Source: Cephalotus follicularis (taxonomy: Eukaryota; Streptophyta; Magnoliopsida; Oxalidales; Cephalotaceae). Taken from it: a stretch of DNA of 64,000 nt. The stretch is from the NCBI GenBank assembly GCA_001972305.1, contig BDDD01001390.1:163182-227181 (forward strand), in the 5' to 3' direction. Made by a program: the position numbers and the translations under genes. The notes beneath the pieces are model-generated. The model worked only from the letters and a program-made list of their open reading frames with translations, had not been told where the DNA came from and ran no database searches. Each line of letters starts with the position of its first letter. Position 1 is the first letter of the stretch. Below, piece by piece: positions 20,650 to 31,875 of this stretch.

Positions 20650-20860
20650 AAAGCGTCGACTCAAAGAGGTAGCGTCTATGCGAAGTAATAAGGTCCCACG
20701 CTTAAGGCTCCTTGCCTTAAAGCATTGACGCCAAGTGGTAGCGTCGACGCTAAGAAGTAAAGCGCAATGCTAAGGGTCCTTGCCCTAAATTGTCGATGGC
20801 ATGAGATAAGCGTTAATGCAATTCATGGAACCTTTTAGCTCTAAGGGCAGATGGTCAACG
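20650..20860. repeat. GCGTCGACGC-type array (class 2)
   Basis: Units come as pairs with central C (or T) at 20657/20676, 20726/20745 and 20794/20813, each pair 19 bp apart, with a further catcgacgct unit near 20860. The sequence between pairs is rich in cttgccttaa-like words that are themselves repeated. Confidence 0.75.
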
Positions 20861-21611
20861 CATCGACGCTAACCTTGAATGTGTGCTCCCAGTTCGTCAA
20901 CACTTAAAAATGACAACATATCAAGCTAAAGCACTGACAGAAGATGCGATAAAGTCAGGTGTAGCCCACTAATCGGGCGCCTTGTCACGCCAATAGTAGC
21001 TTGTTAAGCATTGCGCCATTTCCCCAGGCCTGCAATGGCAGAAGGAAAGAAAAAATAGGATAGGTGTGCATCATGCGGGTAGAGTGGGAAGAGAGAGGAA
21101 GAGACACAGCTCCTCCATAAAGCACGCCTCTCTTCTTCTTCAACTTGCATCTGAGAAAAGAGAAAGAAAACAGAGGAAAAGAAAAATGGGAGAAAGAGAT
21201 AAACCACATTTCTCCAAGCTTGAACCTGGAACTGGAAGCTTGGAAGCTCAGACCAGAAGTGGAGTCGAGCTTGGATTTGGAGTTCCTGTGCCGAACATGG
21301 AGCTCAAAGGGAGCATCTACGGGACTGTAACTTTGAAGAAGTGGACTGCAATTCCTAACTTGGAATATGAGGTAGGGATTATATAACTATGTTTTGAGCT
21401 CAATTATAGTAAATGTTCATTTGGTGAAATGCATAAATGGTGGATTACGAACTGTGTAAATGTTGTGGTTTGCCATTGATAGAAAACCAGTTATGACAGT
21501 TCTGATTGGATTGGAAATGGACTTAGTTGCATGTGTTGTTTTGCTCGGTTCCACTGGTTTTAAGGCTTAGTTGTGTGTTTCAATGGAGAAGACACTGTTA
21601 TGGTTTCACAG

Positions 21612-21790
21612 AACCGTCGACGCTTACAGGAAAAGCGTCGACCCTTAAAAGACTGTCATAAACATTGACACCTAGGTTATGTGTTGACGCCTAGAATGAC
21701 TGCCACAAACGTTGACGCTTAAAGGTATGTGTTGACGCCTAGGAGGACTGCCATAAACTCTGCCGTCTAGAGGGTGTGCGTTGACGCCAA
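21612..21790. repeat. GCGTCGACGC-type array (class 2)
   Basis: Units have central positions at 21618, 21639, 21666, 21685, 21713 and 21733, giving steps of 21, 27, 19, 28 and 20 bp. Several units show CG replaced by TG (gttgacgc). A degenerate unit follows near 21784. Confidence 0.82.
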
Positions 21791-22505
21791 AAGGGTCTGT
21801 TTGCATTTTGAGCATGTGATTGCCTGCATATTACTGTGGATTGATTGTCATTGATTCTAAAGTGTTTTATATTTTTAGAAAAAGCGCATACTTGATTTTA
21901 TTATAAATCATTATTTTACATGGGAAATGTTATTTTTCAAAAGATTGAAACACTGTCCCAAATACTGATATACATTTTGAACAAATGGGCCATTTCAAGT
22001 ATTTTACAACATATAAACTAATTGAAAAAGGATTTATTGTTGGATTGTGATTTGGATTGGTGTTGTGTTAGTTGCAGTGGCGGAGGTTGTCACTGATGGC
22101 TAACGGCGGGATTGGGCTCTCTGGGCTAGGAGATGGCTAGGACCACCCATACGGGTTACTCACCCACACTGGTTACTTAGCCTTAGTGCGACTAACATTG
22201 GATTGACTGACCTGCTTCGAGTCAGTCAAAGACGGGGCTGGAGTAGGAGTAAGACATCTGAACCAGAAGATGGCGATGCGCTTTGTACGTATTGATGGAT
22301 TGATTGGTCCTTTGTGACATGATTGATGGATCGCATTGATGTATCCATTTGGCATGGTTGCTCATATATTGATGGATATACACCTGTATTGTAAACATAT
22401 ATGTATATATATGTAGTGTTTTATATATTACGTAATGCATCATGATGCATTCATTTCATAACATTTGTTATCGTTGACTTCAAAGTACTTTTATATCTTT
22501 CCTAC

Positions 22506-22526
22506 TTAGCCAGTGGATTCAGCTAA
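22506..22526. promoter_or_regulatory. LTR hairpin TTAGCC...AGCTAA
   Basis: This is the G1 3' LTR version of the conserved hairpin, with one mismatch in the stem and a 9-base loop. Confidence 0.4.
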
Positions 22527-22859
22527 CCCTATCAAATTACAGATTGATGCAGTGGGATCCATATTACTTAACTTGGGGGACCAAAGAGAAGATAGAGTTG
22601 TCTTTCCTTTTTGAGTAATGTTAAATGGTTACTGTATTGATGGATAATAGTTCATGCTCCGTTTGAGGGTGATTAACGATGATTATTTTGTATTGTTGTC
22701 AAACAATTGGTAGAATGTAGTATGGGATGCATTCTACGTTACTTTAAATTCAGCTTATATTTAATGCTTCCGCAAGAATTTATATGATTGGAAAGTTTTA
22801 AATTTTCTCGATTTCGTTTAAGCTGAATGTAAGTTAATTGTCATGACTGGGGTGTGACA

Positions 22860-23647
22860 GTTATACTCCCTCTACCTGGCCCGGACTTTAAGTCTACAAC
22901 GGTAACATATATTATAGAGCCGTCCACCCCAATTGTAGGTTTGACGATCCCATGTTGCTCCAACTCGCCCATACAACTATGCAACTCCATGAATACCAAA
23001 AGAAAACCATTTTGCAGGCTCATGGCTAGAATCGGGGAAGGCAGAAATCAAAGTCAAGGGGTTACTACAAGATGCATGCCAGTAGCTTAGGTCTGGGGAA
23101 ACATCGTAGGTCATGTATGGCCTACAAGTCACCATAGACTGTACACTACCAAGACAAAAAGGAGTCCTATTGACATAGGTAATGACCATCCAAATAGGTT
23201 CCTATGGTAGGTCCGCTCAGTGAAAATGCCTCTCGGCATGCACCCCACATCAGATTTTGGGTTATACCCATATGGTAATGAGATAGTCCATCCTCCACTA
23301 TACCCGGGAGTAAGCATAATACAGCAAGCCTTAACGGTTCATCTATTGCCCTAAGTGAATCTAAGGCTTGAAACGTTTTGCCAGAAGGGAGTAAGGATCT
23401 CGTTCTCATAACCTCCTAGGCATGAGATCCAAACCCTCAAACGACAGGACGCTATATGTGTATTCAGCTAATATGGTAATTAAACTGATCCATTATGATG
23501 GTTTGCGATGCATACGTATAACATGTGCCATTTTTACGAATATGCACATAGAACATAAATGGAACTAAGATTGTATCAACTAGGAGTATTACACATAAAT
23601 GTGTGCAGCCACCACTTGTGGCTTGCAAGGACACCCCTAATCTAACA
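22860..23647 (-). mobile_element. Copia long LTR, family A, minus strand (truncated)
   Basis: Read on the minus strand from 23647 it begins TGTTAGATTAGGGGTGTCCT and follows family-A blocks in order until it is cut at 22860 by the end of the G1 3' LTR. The adjacent copia-type polypurine tract identifies it as the 3' LTR of a copia element, which is the basis for calling family A copia. No protein coding was seen. Confidence 0.75.
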
Positions 23648-23885
23648 ATCTCCCACTTGGCCCTCAAGTCACGAAGACTTATAGCCTAAGCCCATCGCAT
23701 TTATGTCTCTCTAGAACTGCGGAGCTCATGTGTAATAACGGCAATTTCAATTAGTGTATATTGTACTCTAGATAAATAAAATATACATTTTAATTGAGAT
23801 TATTTGTTCAATATCAAAATAATCGTGATTAGTGTATGCTTGGGTTAAATTGAAATGCAAATTGGTAAAACAAACTTAATAAACC
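23648..23885 (-). other. Copia polypurine tract and 3' internal remnant
   Basis: On the minus strand AAGTGGGAGAT (23648-23658) directly precedes the LTR, the usual plant copia polypurine tract. The rest is AT-rich non-coding DNA between the lost pol gene and the tract. The right boundary with the L2 LTR is approximate. Confidence 0.65.
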
Positions 23886-24402
23886 CTAAAATCAGCTCAA
23901 ACAACCGACTGTCACAGGGTAAAAGTCGGCTGGTTGATTCGTGCAAGAGACAGTCGACTGTCACAGGACGACAGTCGACTGGAATGACACAAAACAGGTG
24001 TATGTGCATGCGTGAAACAGAGCTGAGACAATGATGACAAGTGTTCTAATAGTGGCATGCATGAGGGATGCATGTCACCAGCTCCCTTAACATGCAAGGG
24101 TGGTGTCTTGCATGTGCTCTATTCCTCCTGCAACCTGCAAACAGAAGATTGGAAGGAGAGAAAGTGAATGGAAGTAATGAACATGTGAGAGAGAGAAAAG
24201 AGATGGCTAAGTTAATGGAATCTGACGATTTCTCAGACTTCTAAGCTATATATCAGCTGCTAGAATAAAGTGTGAGTGTTAGAAAACACTGAGGATAGAG
24301 GAGATCTTGCTGGAATTCTTGAAGCTTGCATGTCGGAAGTTGAAGTTTCAAAGGGAGTTGAAGCTTGAATCTCCCTGGTAAGTCACCAATCCGAGTCTTC
24401 AT
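23886..24402 (+). mobile_element. L2 LTR, left segment (interrupted by gypsy-1)
   Basis: The segment carries a class-1 array and then a chromovirus-LTR-like middle with ttgaagcttgcatgtcggaag. It is interrupted at about 24402 by gypsy-1 and resumes at 33628, ending at 35267 with GGGGTGTGACA. Its 5' terminus is not visible. CATG occurs on both sides of the insertion and could be the remains of the target-site duplication. Confidence 0.6.
23902..23980. repeat. Periodic GTCGAC-palindrome array (class 1)
   Basis: Four units have central C at 23906, 23927, 23955 and 23976. Steps are 21, 28 and 21 bp, the same 21/28 pattern as the L1 arrays. Confidence 0.85.
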
Positions 24403-24579
24403 GTCGGAGCGTGATGATACAGTACGAAATAAAATAAACCCACGTTACAATAATCCAGTTTACGTAGTCATTGTTCAATAATCCAGTACATAAAATAAGA
24501 GAAATAACTCAGTCATCTTCTTAATTCTCCTTGCGTGCTCCATATCAAACCCACTCCATCAATCTGTTACAGTAGGGGG

Positions 24580-24604
24580 TTAGCCTTTGTCCTCACTCGG
24601 CTAA
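24580..24604. promoter_or_regulatory. LTR hairpin TTAGCC...GGCTAA
   Basis: This is a perfect 6-bp inverted repeat with a 13-base loop, flanked by ggggg. It is identical in the other gypsy-1 LTR at 31851-31875. Confidence 0.45.
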
Positions 24605-25387
24605 GTAGAAAAGTTTATGTATACAGTTCAAGGTCAAAGGTAATGTGTATCATGAATGAATGCATAGTGATGCAGTATATCATGTAATTTTCACAGTAAT
24701 CATATCTCCGTATGTACATATAAAAATATATGCATGTTCACAGTACAAGTATAACCTCATAAGTTATATCAACACAAGCAGTAAGTATGTCCCAAAAGGA
24801 ACCAGACAAACCAGTCGTCATGACCGTCGCCACCTCCTGGCCCCAACATCATGCACTCTTACCCCATCCCCATTTGCGAACGGTTTGGACTAAGTCCTCC
24901 GTACAGGTTGCTTAGCACGACGGCTAAACAATCAACAGGTTATTAGCACAACGGCTAATAATCAACAAGCACAAACATTGCACAGTACAAGTCAAGCAAT
25001 AATATATAATTACTTGATCAAATATATTTGTTTAAAATATATTACTCCGTTCTCAGGTTGTAATAAGTTATAAAAATTAAAATAATACATTTGATTGTGT
25101 AACCAATCCTTTAAAACATTTCTCCATCTTTAGAAAATACTTTCCCCAGTCATTTCAAAAATATATAAAATCATGTGTTGACAAATATACATTTTCGTAC
25201 AATAATGATTATAATAATCATACAAGTCTCCCAAGATGGTTAATACATTCAGTAATCAACCACAAAAAATTTACAATACAGTAACAGTTCAAATGCAGGG
25301 CAAACATATGCTCAGAATGCACCTAGGGTCATTGGTAATTAACCTAGGCCTATCACCCTCTCTAAAGGTCCAATTTCTGCTGTAACA

Positions 25388-25600
25388 GTCGGCTTTTTTC
25401 TCATAACAGTCGGCTGTTTCCTAGAGTCAGTTGACTGTTCTTCCCTAACAGTCGGCTTGTTCATCACGAGTAATCAGTAGTCGGCTGTCTTCCTTCGACA
25501 GTCGACTGTTCTGGGCAAGAACGCAAGCACAATCGACTGTTCTTACTTGACAGTCGGCTGGATGTTCGAGTAGTCGACTGTTTTACTTAAACAGTCGGCT
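25388..25600. repeat. Periodic GTCGAC-palindrome array (class 1)
   Basis: Ten units have central C (or T) at 25390, 25411, 25432, 25453, 25482, 25503, 25534, 25555, 25575 and 25596. Steps are 21, 21, 21, 29, 21, 31, 21, 20 and 21 bp. The host LTR differs from L1 in sequence outside the array. Confidence 0.92.
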
Positions 25601-26436
25601 GTCTGGGCTGGACAGCACCAGTAATTCACTTCTAATCCATTCAACAAGCAATAGAAACTTATCCACACGTATTCAGACCTCAGAATATCACCAGTAATCA
25701 CATCCTGGTCTAAAACACAACTCAATTCATGCATTATTCTCCGTTTTCATCGTAGTTCAAATGAAATCCAAACATGGTATTGCATGAAAACCAATCCAAA
25801 GCTCCATCCAAAACTCAGTGTGGATGTCAGGTTATTTATTAACAGTAACCACAACATTAATACAAAAATCCATAGCCAAACAACTACACCATTCATTTAT
25901 AACATCATTACTCTTAAACTCAAAATGCATGCATAGAATTCTCTACCATTTCCCCTACCTTTGATTTTAAGTTAGAAATCGGAAGTCCAACTCTTTGTGT
26001 CTCCTTTCCAGTATCTTTGAGCCTCCCAGTAGCTCCAAGGAAAGTCCAATAGTTTCAATCTGAGCTCCAAGCTTAACAATGGAGAATCCTCTCAATTTCT
26101 CACTATCTTCTTTCTCAATTTCTCACTATATTCTCTATCAATTTCTCTGGTTCCTTCTTATCAGGTTGCATGGTGAGAGAGACAAAGGGAAGAGAGCATT
26201 TATGTAGTCCTCTCTCCCTCAACTCATTTTGCATGGCACTAAGAGCCCTTCTCTCTCATTATCACTTGCATGCACACACACTTGTCACTCTTTCTCTCCC
26301 CCTCTGTCCTTGCAGGTCCTGGCGTGGTGGTGCACGCTCAACACGTTTTATTGCATGTGATGGCTTCTGAAGATGCTCTTCCAATGTCAGTTTGCATGTG
26401 ATTTAGCCATTTGTCACAAAAACAGAGCACGAACCA

Positions 26437-26584
26437 GTCGGCTGCCTTTCCCTGGCAGTCAGCTGTTCACCTGGAAGTCTATTGCCAAGTGTCATGACAG
26501 TTGACCAGTTGACTGGTTCCTCACGCCAGTCGACTGCCCCACACCTCAGCCCAACAGTCGGCTGGTATATCGCACCAGTCGTCT
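26437..26584. repeat. Second class-1 array in gypsy-1 3' LTR
   Basis: Units have central positions at 26439, 26460, 26479, 26502, 26510, 26531, 26559 and 26580. Apart from one 8-bp doublet the steps are 19-23 and 28 bp. The copy in the other LTR (33316-33470) has the same layout with several CpG losses. Confidence 0.82.
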
Positions 26585-26749
26585 GTCGAAGCCAAAATTC
26601 CCATAATTATACTTAGAATCACACTTCTAAATGTTCTAAGTTAATTTAAATTCAAGATATGAACTAGGAAATTCACCTTTTATTAATTCAAGGTAAAAAC
26701 TACATCGAGGATTACAATAATACATGAAATCGAATTTCTGGGCGTTACA

Positions 26750-26764
26750 ATCCCCCCTCCTTCA
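26750..26764 (-). other. Polypurine tract of gypsy-1
   Basis: On the minus strand the sequence reads aaggaggggggatt just before the LTR start, preceded by an aattcgaggacgaatttc block as in the other chromoviruses. Confidence 0.85.
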
Positions 26765-26792
26765 AAGAAATTCGTCCTCGAATTTACATATA

Positions 26793-28031
26793 CTAAAAAA
26801 AGTGAGGATAACTCTCCTGAATATCCTCTTCCCGTTCCCAAGTTGCCTCATCCGGACGATGAAACTGCCATTGAACCTTTACCATCGGAATGGTTCGGTT
26901 CCTCAATATTTATGTCTTCCGATCCAGGATTCTCACGGGTGACTCCTCGCAAGAAAGATCATCCCTCACCGTAACCGAGTCACAATCCAAGACATGTGAT
27001 GGGTCTCGGATATAACCTCGTAGCATTGATACATGGAAGACATCATGTACACTTGACAATGTAGGAGGCAAGGCTAGCTGATAAGCTACCTCCCCAACCC
27101 TCTCCAGAATCACAAAAGGACCAATATAGCGTGGCGCTAGCTTGCCATTCTTCCTGAATCTTTGCACCCCTTTCCATGGAGATACCTTCAAAAACACGTG
27201 ATCCCCAACATTGAAGGTTAAAGGACTTCTCTTCACACTATCGGCATAGCTCTTCTGCCGACTCTGCGCTGCTAGCAACTTTTCTCTGATGAACATGACT
27301 TTCTCCGAAGTCTCCTCCACCAAATCCGATCCAAGCAATGGTCGTTCACCGACCTCGTCCCAGCAGATGGGTGACATACACTTCCTCCCATATAGTGCCT
27401 CGTATGGAGCCATACCAATACTTGAGTGATAGTTGTTATTATAAGAAAACTTTATCAGAGGGATATGGTCCTCCCAGGTTCCACCAAAATCGATCACACA
27501 AGCATGAAGCATATCCTCCAAGGTTTGGATGGTACGTTATAACTGTCCGTCTGTCTGAGGGTGGAAAGCAGTACTGAGATTCAATCTTGTTCCGAAGGCT
27601 GTCTGAAATCTCTTCCAGAAGTTGGAAGTGAAGATCGAATCCCTATCACAAACGTTGCTCACCGGAACACCGTGTAGTCTCACAATCTCCTTCACATATA
27701 ATCTAGCCAACTTGCTCGCAAAATCAGTGACGTGAGTAGGTAAAAAGTGTGCTAATTTGGTGAGTATATCAACAATAACCCACACGGAATTATGATGATG
27801 CCTAGTCAGTGGAAATCCAGAAACAAAGTCCATCGTAATGTGTTCCCACTTCAATTCCGCCACTGGTAATGATTGTAACAGCCCCGCAGGTCTCTGGTGT
27901 TCGGCTTTGACCCTCTGGCAAGTCAAACACTTCGCGACATATCCTGCAATTTCGCGTTTCATGCCGGGCCACCAGTAAGTCTTCTTCATGTCTTGGTACA
28001 TCTTGGTGCTACCAGGGTGAATACTGTACAT
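26793..28031 (-). pseudogene. pol: Gypsy-1 integrase with chromodomain-like tail
   Basis: The order on the minus strand is as follows: YWWPGMKREIAGYVAKCLTC (second half of the zinc-binding region), TMDFVSGFP with the first catalytic Asp, NVCDRDSIF with the second Asp, FHPQTDGQ, the [19 protein letters not shown] and SPICWDEVGER motifs, [17 protein letters not shown], and a tail ending near 26793 with MVKVQWQFHRPDEATWE. This is a chromovirus integrase and its GPY/F region. The codon at the position of the third catalytic residue (Glu) is a stop (27535-27540), so the DDE triad is broken. A second stop near 26910 separates the chromodomain-like tail. Confidence 0.9.
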
Positions 28032-28300
28032 GGATTTATGAGCCTGCGGAGTAACTCATCCTTCAGTCTTGGTTCATTCGGAAGACACACATATCACCGA
28101 TATCTCAGAATACCATCGGCATGCACTCGAAAATCGGATTCTGAGTCCAGGTTCTCCCGAATTCGTTGCAACCCCAGATCGTGTGGTTGTGCATCCCTGA
28201 TGTGATCCAGTAACACTGGCTGTACTGGCATGTCGCCTAGAAAGATCCCCGGTGACTGATTGAACGGAGACCACTCTTGGAAGTCTTCTACATTTTCCAT
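28032..28300 (-). pseudogene. pol: Gypsy-1 RNase H-integrase linker
   Basis: The translated segment DFQEWSPFNQSPGIFLGDM...DPHDLG...RVHADGILRYR is collinear with gypsy-3 60420-60600 and precedes the integrase zinc-binding domain. It is separated from RNase H and from integrase by frameshifts near 28300 and 28030, and a GGA-to-TGA type stop lies near 28092. Confidence 0.8.
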
Positions 28301-29505
28301 TGCGACACCATTGTACTGGCAACCATAGCCTTGCGGCTCCAGGCATCTGCGACTACATTCGCTTTCCCCGAGTGGTACTGGATACTGCAGTCATAATCAT
28401 TAAAGAACTCTACCCACCTACGCTGTCTCATGTTCAGTGTGTCTTGACAAAATAGGTACCTCAAACTCTTATGATCGGTAAAGATCTCAAACTGCGCCCC
28501 ATAAAGATAGTGTCTCCACTTCTGAAGGGTGAAGATAATAGCTGCAAGTTCAAGGTCATGAGTTGGGTAGTTTTCTTCATACGGTTTCAGCTTCCTAGAA
28601 GCATAAGCGATCACCCTTCCTCGCTGCATCAGCACGCAGCCCAAGCCCTTACCCGATGCATCACTATAGACTGCAAAGCCCTCATTACCCTCAGGTAGTG
28701 CCAAGATAGGAGTGAAAACCAATCGATCCTTCAGTTCACGGAAACTAGCTTCGCAATCATCGTCCCAGACAAACAAGGTCTTCTTCTGGGTTAGTCTAGT
28801 CAAGGGCTTGGCTATCCTTGAAAAGTTCTGGATAAACCTTCTGTAATAAACTACCAAGCCAAGAAAACTGTGTACCTCTGTCACATTCTTTGGTTGTGGC
28901 CAATCTCGTACCACCTCTGTCTTCGACGGATCCACCGCTAAACTTTCTCCAGATACAATGTGACCAAGAAAGATCACACGGTCTAGCCAAAATTCACACT
29001 TACTGAATTCGGCATACAACTGCTGCTCTCAAAGAATCTGTAAAGCCAACCTCAGGTGGCAAGCATGCTCTTCCTCACTCTTTGAGTATACTAGTACGTC
29101 GTCAATAAACACAACGACAAACTGGCCCAGGTACGGTCGAAACACATCGTTCATCAATGACATGAACGCAGGCTGTGCATTGGTGACACCAAAAGGCACC
29201 ACAAGGAACTCGTAGTGACCGTATCTTGTTCGGAAGGCAGTCTTCTCAATATCTCCCTCCTTCACTCTCAACTGGTGATATCCTGACCTCAAATCAAGTT
29301 TCGAGAACACTCTCGCCCCTTGCAACTGATCGAACCAATCCTCGATGTGGGGTAAAGGATACTTGTTCTTGATAGTTTCCTTGTTCAACATTCTGTAATC
29401 GATGCAGAGCCTGATCGACCCATCCTTCTTCTTGACAAACAGTACAGGTGCACCCCACGGTGAAACACTGGGTCGAATGAAACCCTTATCGATCAAATCC
29501 TGTAA
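28301..29505 (-). pseudogene. pol: Gypsy-1 reverse transcriptase and RNase H
   Basis: On the minus strand, reverse transcriptase motifs are [20 protein letters not shown], the [13 protein letters not shown] motif and the catalytic [12 protein letters not shown] (near 29110). RNase H has [25 protein letters not shown] and [11 protein letters not shown]. The two parts share one frame and are separated by a TGA near 29026. A TAG at 29506 separates reverse transcriptase from protease, where the sister copy gypsy-3 has CAG. The catalytic residues themselves look intact. Confidence 0.92.
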
Positions 29506-30250
29506 CTACAATTCCAGTTCCCTCAATTCTGCAGGAACCATTCTATATGGTGCTTTAGAAATAGGAGCTGTACCTGGTATAAGATCGATAACAAACTCCA
29601 TATTCCTCTTCGGTGGCAAAGATCCCAAGTCATCAGGAAATATATATGGAAATTCACACACTACTGGGATCTCATCCAGGCTCAAACCCTTCTCTTTCCT
29701 CCGATCAATTACATAAGCAAGATACCCTCCACATCCTTTCTCGAGATACCTCAACGCACAGATGAAGGATACAATCGGTGTGGAAAACCCCTTGTCTCCC
29801 TTAAACTGGAAAACGGTACGATTGGGCAGACGAAAATCCACTGTCTTGCTGTAACAGTCCATGTAAGCATGATGTGCTGACAGCCAATCCATTCCCAAAA
29901 TAACATCGAAGTCGCGGATAGGCAATACTATCAAATCCGCATACAAGGAAATGCCTGCCATAGACATCTCACAACCCCTATATACGGTATCTGTATACAT
30001 GGAAACTCCAGCAGGTGTGCTCACATCCAAGGTATATGGCATACAATCTGGTGTTACATCTAAACATGATGCAAAATGTGATGAAATAAAGGAATGTGAT
30101 GCTCCAGGGTCCATCAACACTCTAGCAGAAAAACCATAAGTATACAGTGTACCTCCAACGACCGAGGTAGACTCCAGAACTTCTGTCTGTGAAAGGGTAA
30201 AAATTCTACCTTTCGCAATGCCCTTGATGGTGTCCCTTCGCTGTGAAGGT
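29506..30250 (-). pseudogene. Gypsy-1 aspartic protease
   Basis: The frame includes [33 protein letters not shown] and the linker GSLPPKRNMEFVIDLIPGTA leading to reverse transcriptase. The expected D-S-G active-site triplet reads D-P-G (near 30110), where gypsy-3 has D-S-G, so the enzyme is probably inactive. The frame is joined to gag by a small deletion or frameshift near 30245. Confidence 0.88.
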
Positions 30251-31344
30251 ACCGCTGCTACTAGCTGGTCCAGTAGGTGCTGTAGCCTGACTCTTTGGAC
30301 CATTTCTCACGGAATGGCCAGATGCCCCACACCTCAAACACAGTCCGTTCATCCTCCAGCAATCTTTCTGTAAGTGGTCCTTACGACCACAGTGATAACA
30401 AGCTCCAGTTCCTGCATTACTCCCCTGACTAGGAGTACCCTGTATGGCAGTCTGCCCAGATATGTTCTTCGATGATTTCGTCGGAGAACCACCACCTTGC
30501 CATTTTGAAGAAGCTGGTCTCATCAGGGTCTGTTTATTTTGTTGTGCTCAGGCCCTCTCTGCTCGGTCCTCGTTGGATATGCTCTCCAGCAATCTCGCTT
30601 TGTGGGCAACCTCTACAAAAGTTCCCAACTCCATAGCTCTGATCCTTGACCGAAGATCCGCTCGCAGACCCCTCAGAAATCTCCGTATCTTCTTCACTTC
30701 ATCGGCTATCAAATAAGGTGAATGTACCTAGCTAGCTCCATGAACCTTGCTTGATACTCGATCACCGTCATTTCTCCCTGTCGCAACTCCAAGAGTTTCG
30801 TTTCTCGGTGCTCCTGTTCGATCCGTGGAACATATGTCTCCAAGAATTCTGTCTGGAATCCTTCCCATGTACTGTCAAGCCTCTGAGATTCCCATTTCGT
30901 CTCGACCATCTCCCACCAATGAGTGGCCTCGCCCCACAGACGGTATACAGCAAACTTCAGCTTTTGAGTATCGGTACAGTCCTTTACTTCGAAGATTTTC
31001 TCCAAGTCCTGCAGCCATCTCTCAACCACAGTAGCATCGAGCTCTCCCCGAAAACTGGGTGGATTCTATCTCATAAACCGTTCAATATCCCTTTCGAACT
31101 GATTACTATCCATTCTCGGGCAGTGATCGGGAGCTCTATGTTGCGGCCGGGCTTGCGCGTAGTACTGCCGCATCTCCTCCGTATTAGCCATATTAAAGGC
31201 CATCTGTTGCTCAAAGTAATCCGTAATCCGGGTCATCGGGTCCCTATCATCTTGAGGAACATTCACTCCTTGCGGCATATTCGCTTCCTCAGGGGCATTG
31301 GCTCCAACAGCTCTAGCCCTAGTACGTGCTCTCCTTCGGTCCAT
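30251..31344 (-). pseudogene. gag: Gypsy-1 gag
   Basis: The start ATG at 31344 lies about 90 bases inside the primer-binding site. The Arg-rich N-terminus MDRRRARTRARA is followed by DYFEQQMAFN. The gag domain has [30 protein letters not shown] and GEMTVIEYQARFMELAR. Two zinc knuckles are present, CYHCGRKDHLQKDC and CLRCGASGHSVRNG; the last Cys of the second has become Gly. Lesions are a TAG at 31066, a frameshift near 30720 and a TGA near 30548. The product would have formed the particle and bound RNA. Confidence 0.9.
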
Positions 31345-31439
31345 TTGTTCCTATAAGAAGGATGACGGTTAGTCACGACTTTAGGAAAACAATTTATTGA
31401 TTGCCAAGGAAAGTATCCTAGCTAAGCATATATGGAATA

Positions 31440-31452
31440 TGCTCTGATACCA
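31440..31452 (-). other. Primer-binding site of gypsy-1 (tRNA-Met type)
   Basis: On the minus strand TGGTATCAGAGCA follows the 5' LTR end after three bases. Confidence 0.92.
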
Positions 31453-31850
31453 TGTTGTCACGCCCCCAATTTTCCCAAGTGGACAACATGTAAAGCGGTA
31501 AGGCAATCAACACAACATAATTCAACTTATGCGATAATACGAATAAACAAAAACCTTCGGTAGCGGAAGCAATAACATGAAGTAAGCTGAATTAAAATAT
31601 GTATCACGCACCCCATACTACGTGATACCCACAAAGTTTATATAAAACCCAACATCATTGTCAATCGCCCACAAACGGAGCGTGATGATACAATACGAAA
31701 TAAAATATACCCACGTTACAATAATCCAGTTTACATAGTCATTGTTCAATAATCCAGTACATAAAATAAGAGAAATAACTCAGTCATCTTCTTAAGTCTC
31801 CGTGCGTGCTCCATATCAAACCCACTCCATCAATCTATTACAGTAGGGGG

Positions 31851-31875
31851 TTAGCCTTTGTCCTCACTCGGCTAA
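31851..31875. promoter_or_regulatory. LTR hairpin TTAGCC...GGCTAA
   Basis: This is the second gypsy-1 LTR copy of the perfect 6-bp inverted repeat, with the same 13-base loop as at 24580-24604. Confidence 0.45.

Larger units (their letters stand above)
20486..22859 (+). mobile_element. Gypsy G1 3' LTR
   Basis: It runs from TGTAATGTCC to GGGGTGTGACA (about 2.37 kb). It carries two class-2 arrays (20650-20860 and 21612-21790). A gcttggaagctc...gaggtagggattata block (21228-21381) and a tgcagtggcggaggtt block (22073) are shared with the other chromovirus LTRs. A TTAGCC...AGCTAA hairpin is at 22506-22526. Small reading frames inside have no recognisable product. Confidence 0.8.
24403..26749 (-). 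mobile_element. Gypsy-1 3' LTR
   Basis: Read on the minus strand it begins TGTAACGCCCAGAAATTCG at 26749, immediately after the polypurine tract. It is nearly identical over long stretches to the 5' LTR at 31456-33627; for example, 24403-25380 aligns with about 31673-32640. Relative to that copy it lacks the last 217 bp (31456-31672 equivalent) but keeps about 370 bp that the other copy has lost around 32780. It contains class-1 arrays at 25388-25600 and 26437-26584 and the TTAGCC...GGCTAA hairpin at 24580-24604. Confidence 0.88.

Noticed and set aside
21066-21386. Charged 106-residue frame in the G1 3' LTR
   Set aside because: It lies in LTR sequence with purine-rich composition. The homologous regions of other LTRs (48880-49200, 56440-56640) do not keep the frame.
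22860-23647. Target-site relation between family-A copies at 7247-8417 and 22860-23647 as the two halves of one element flanking G1
   Set aside because: They are in opposite orientation and both contain the LTR start, so they cannot be two halves of one interrupted LTR.
30751-31356. 201-residue plus-strand frame opposite gypsy-1 gag
   Set aside because: It is antisense to a clear gag domain on the minus strand and has no recognisable family; a shadow frame.
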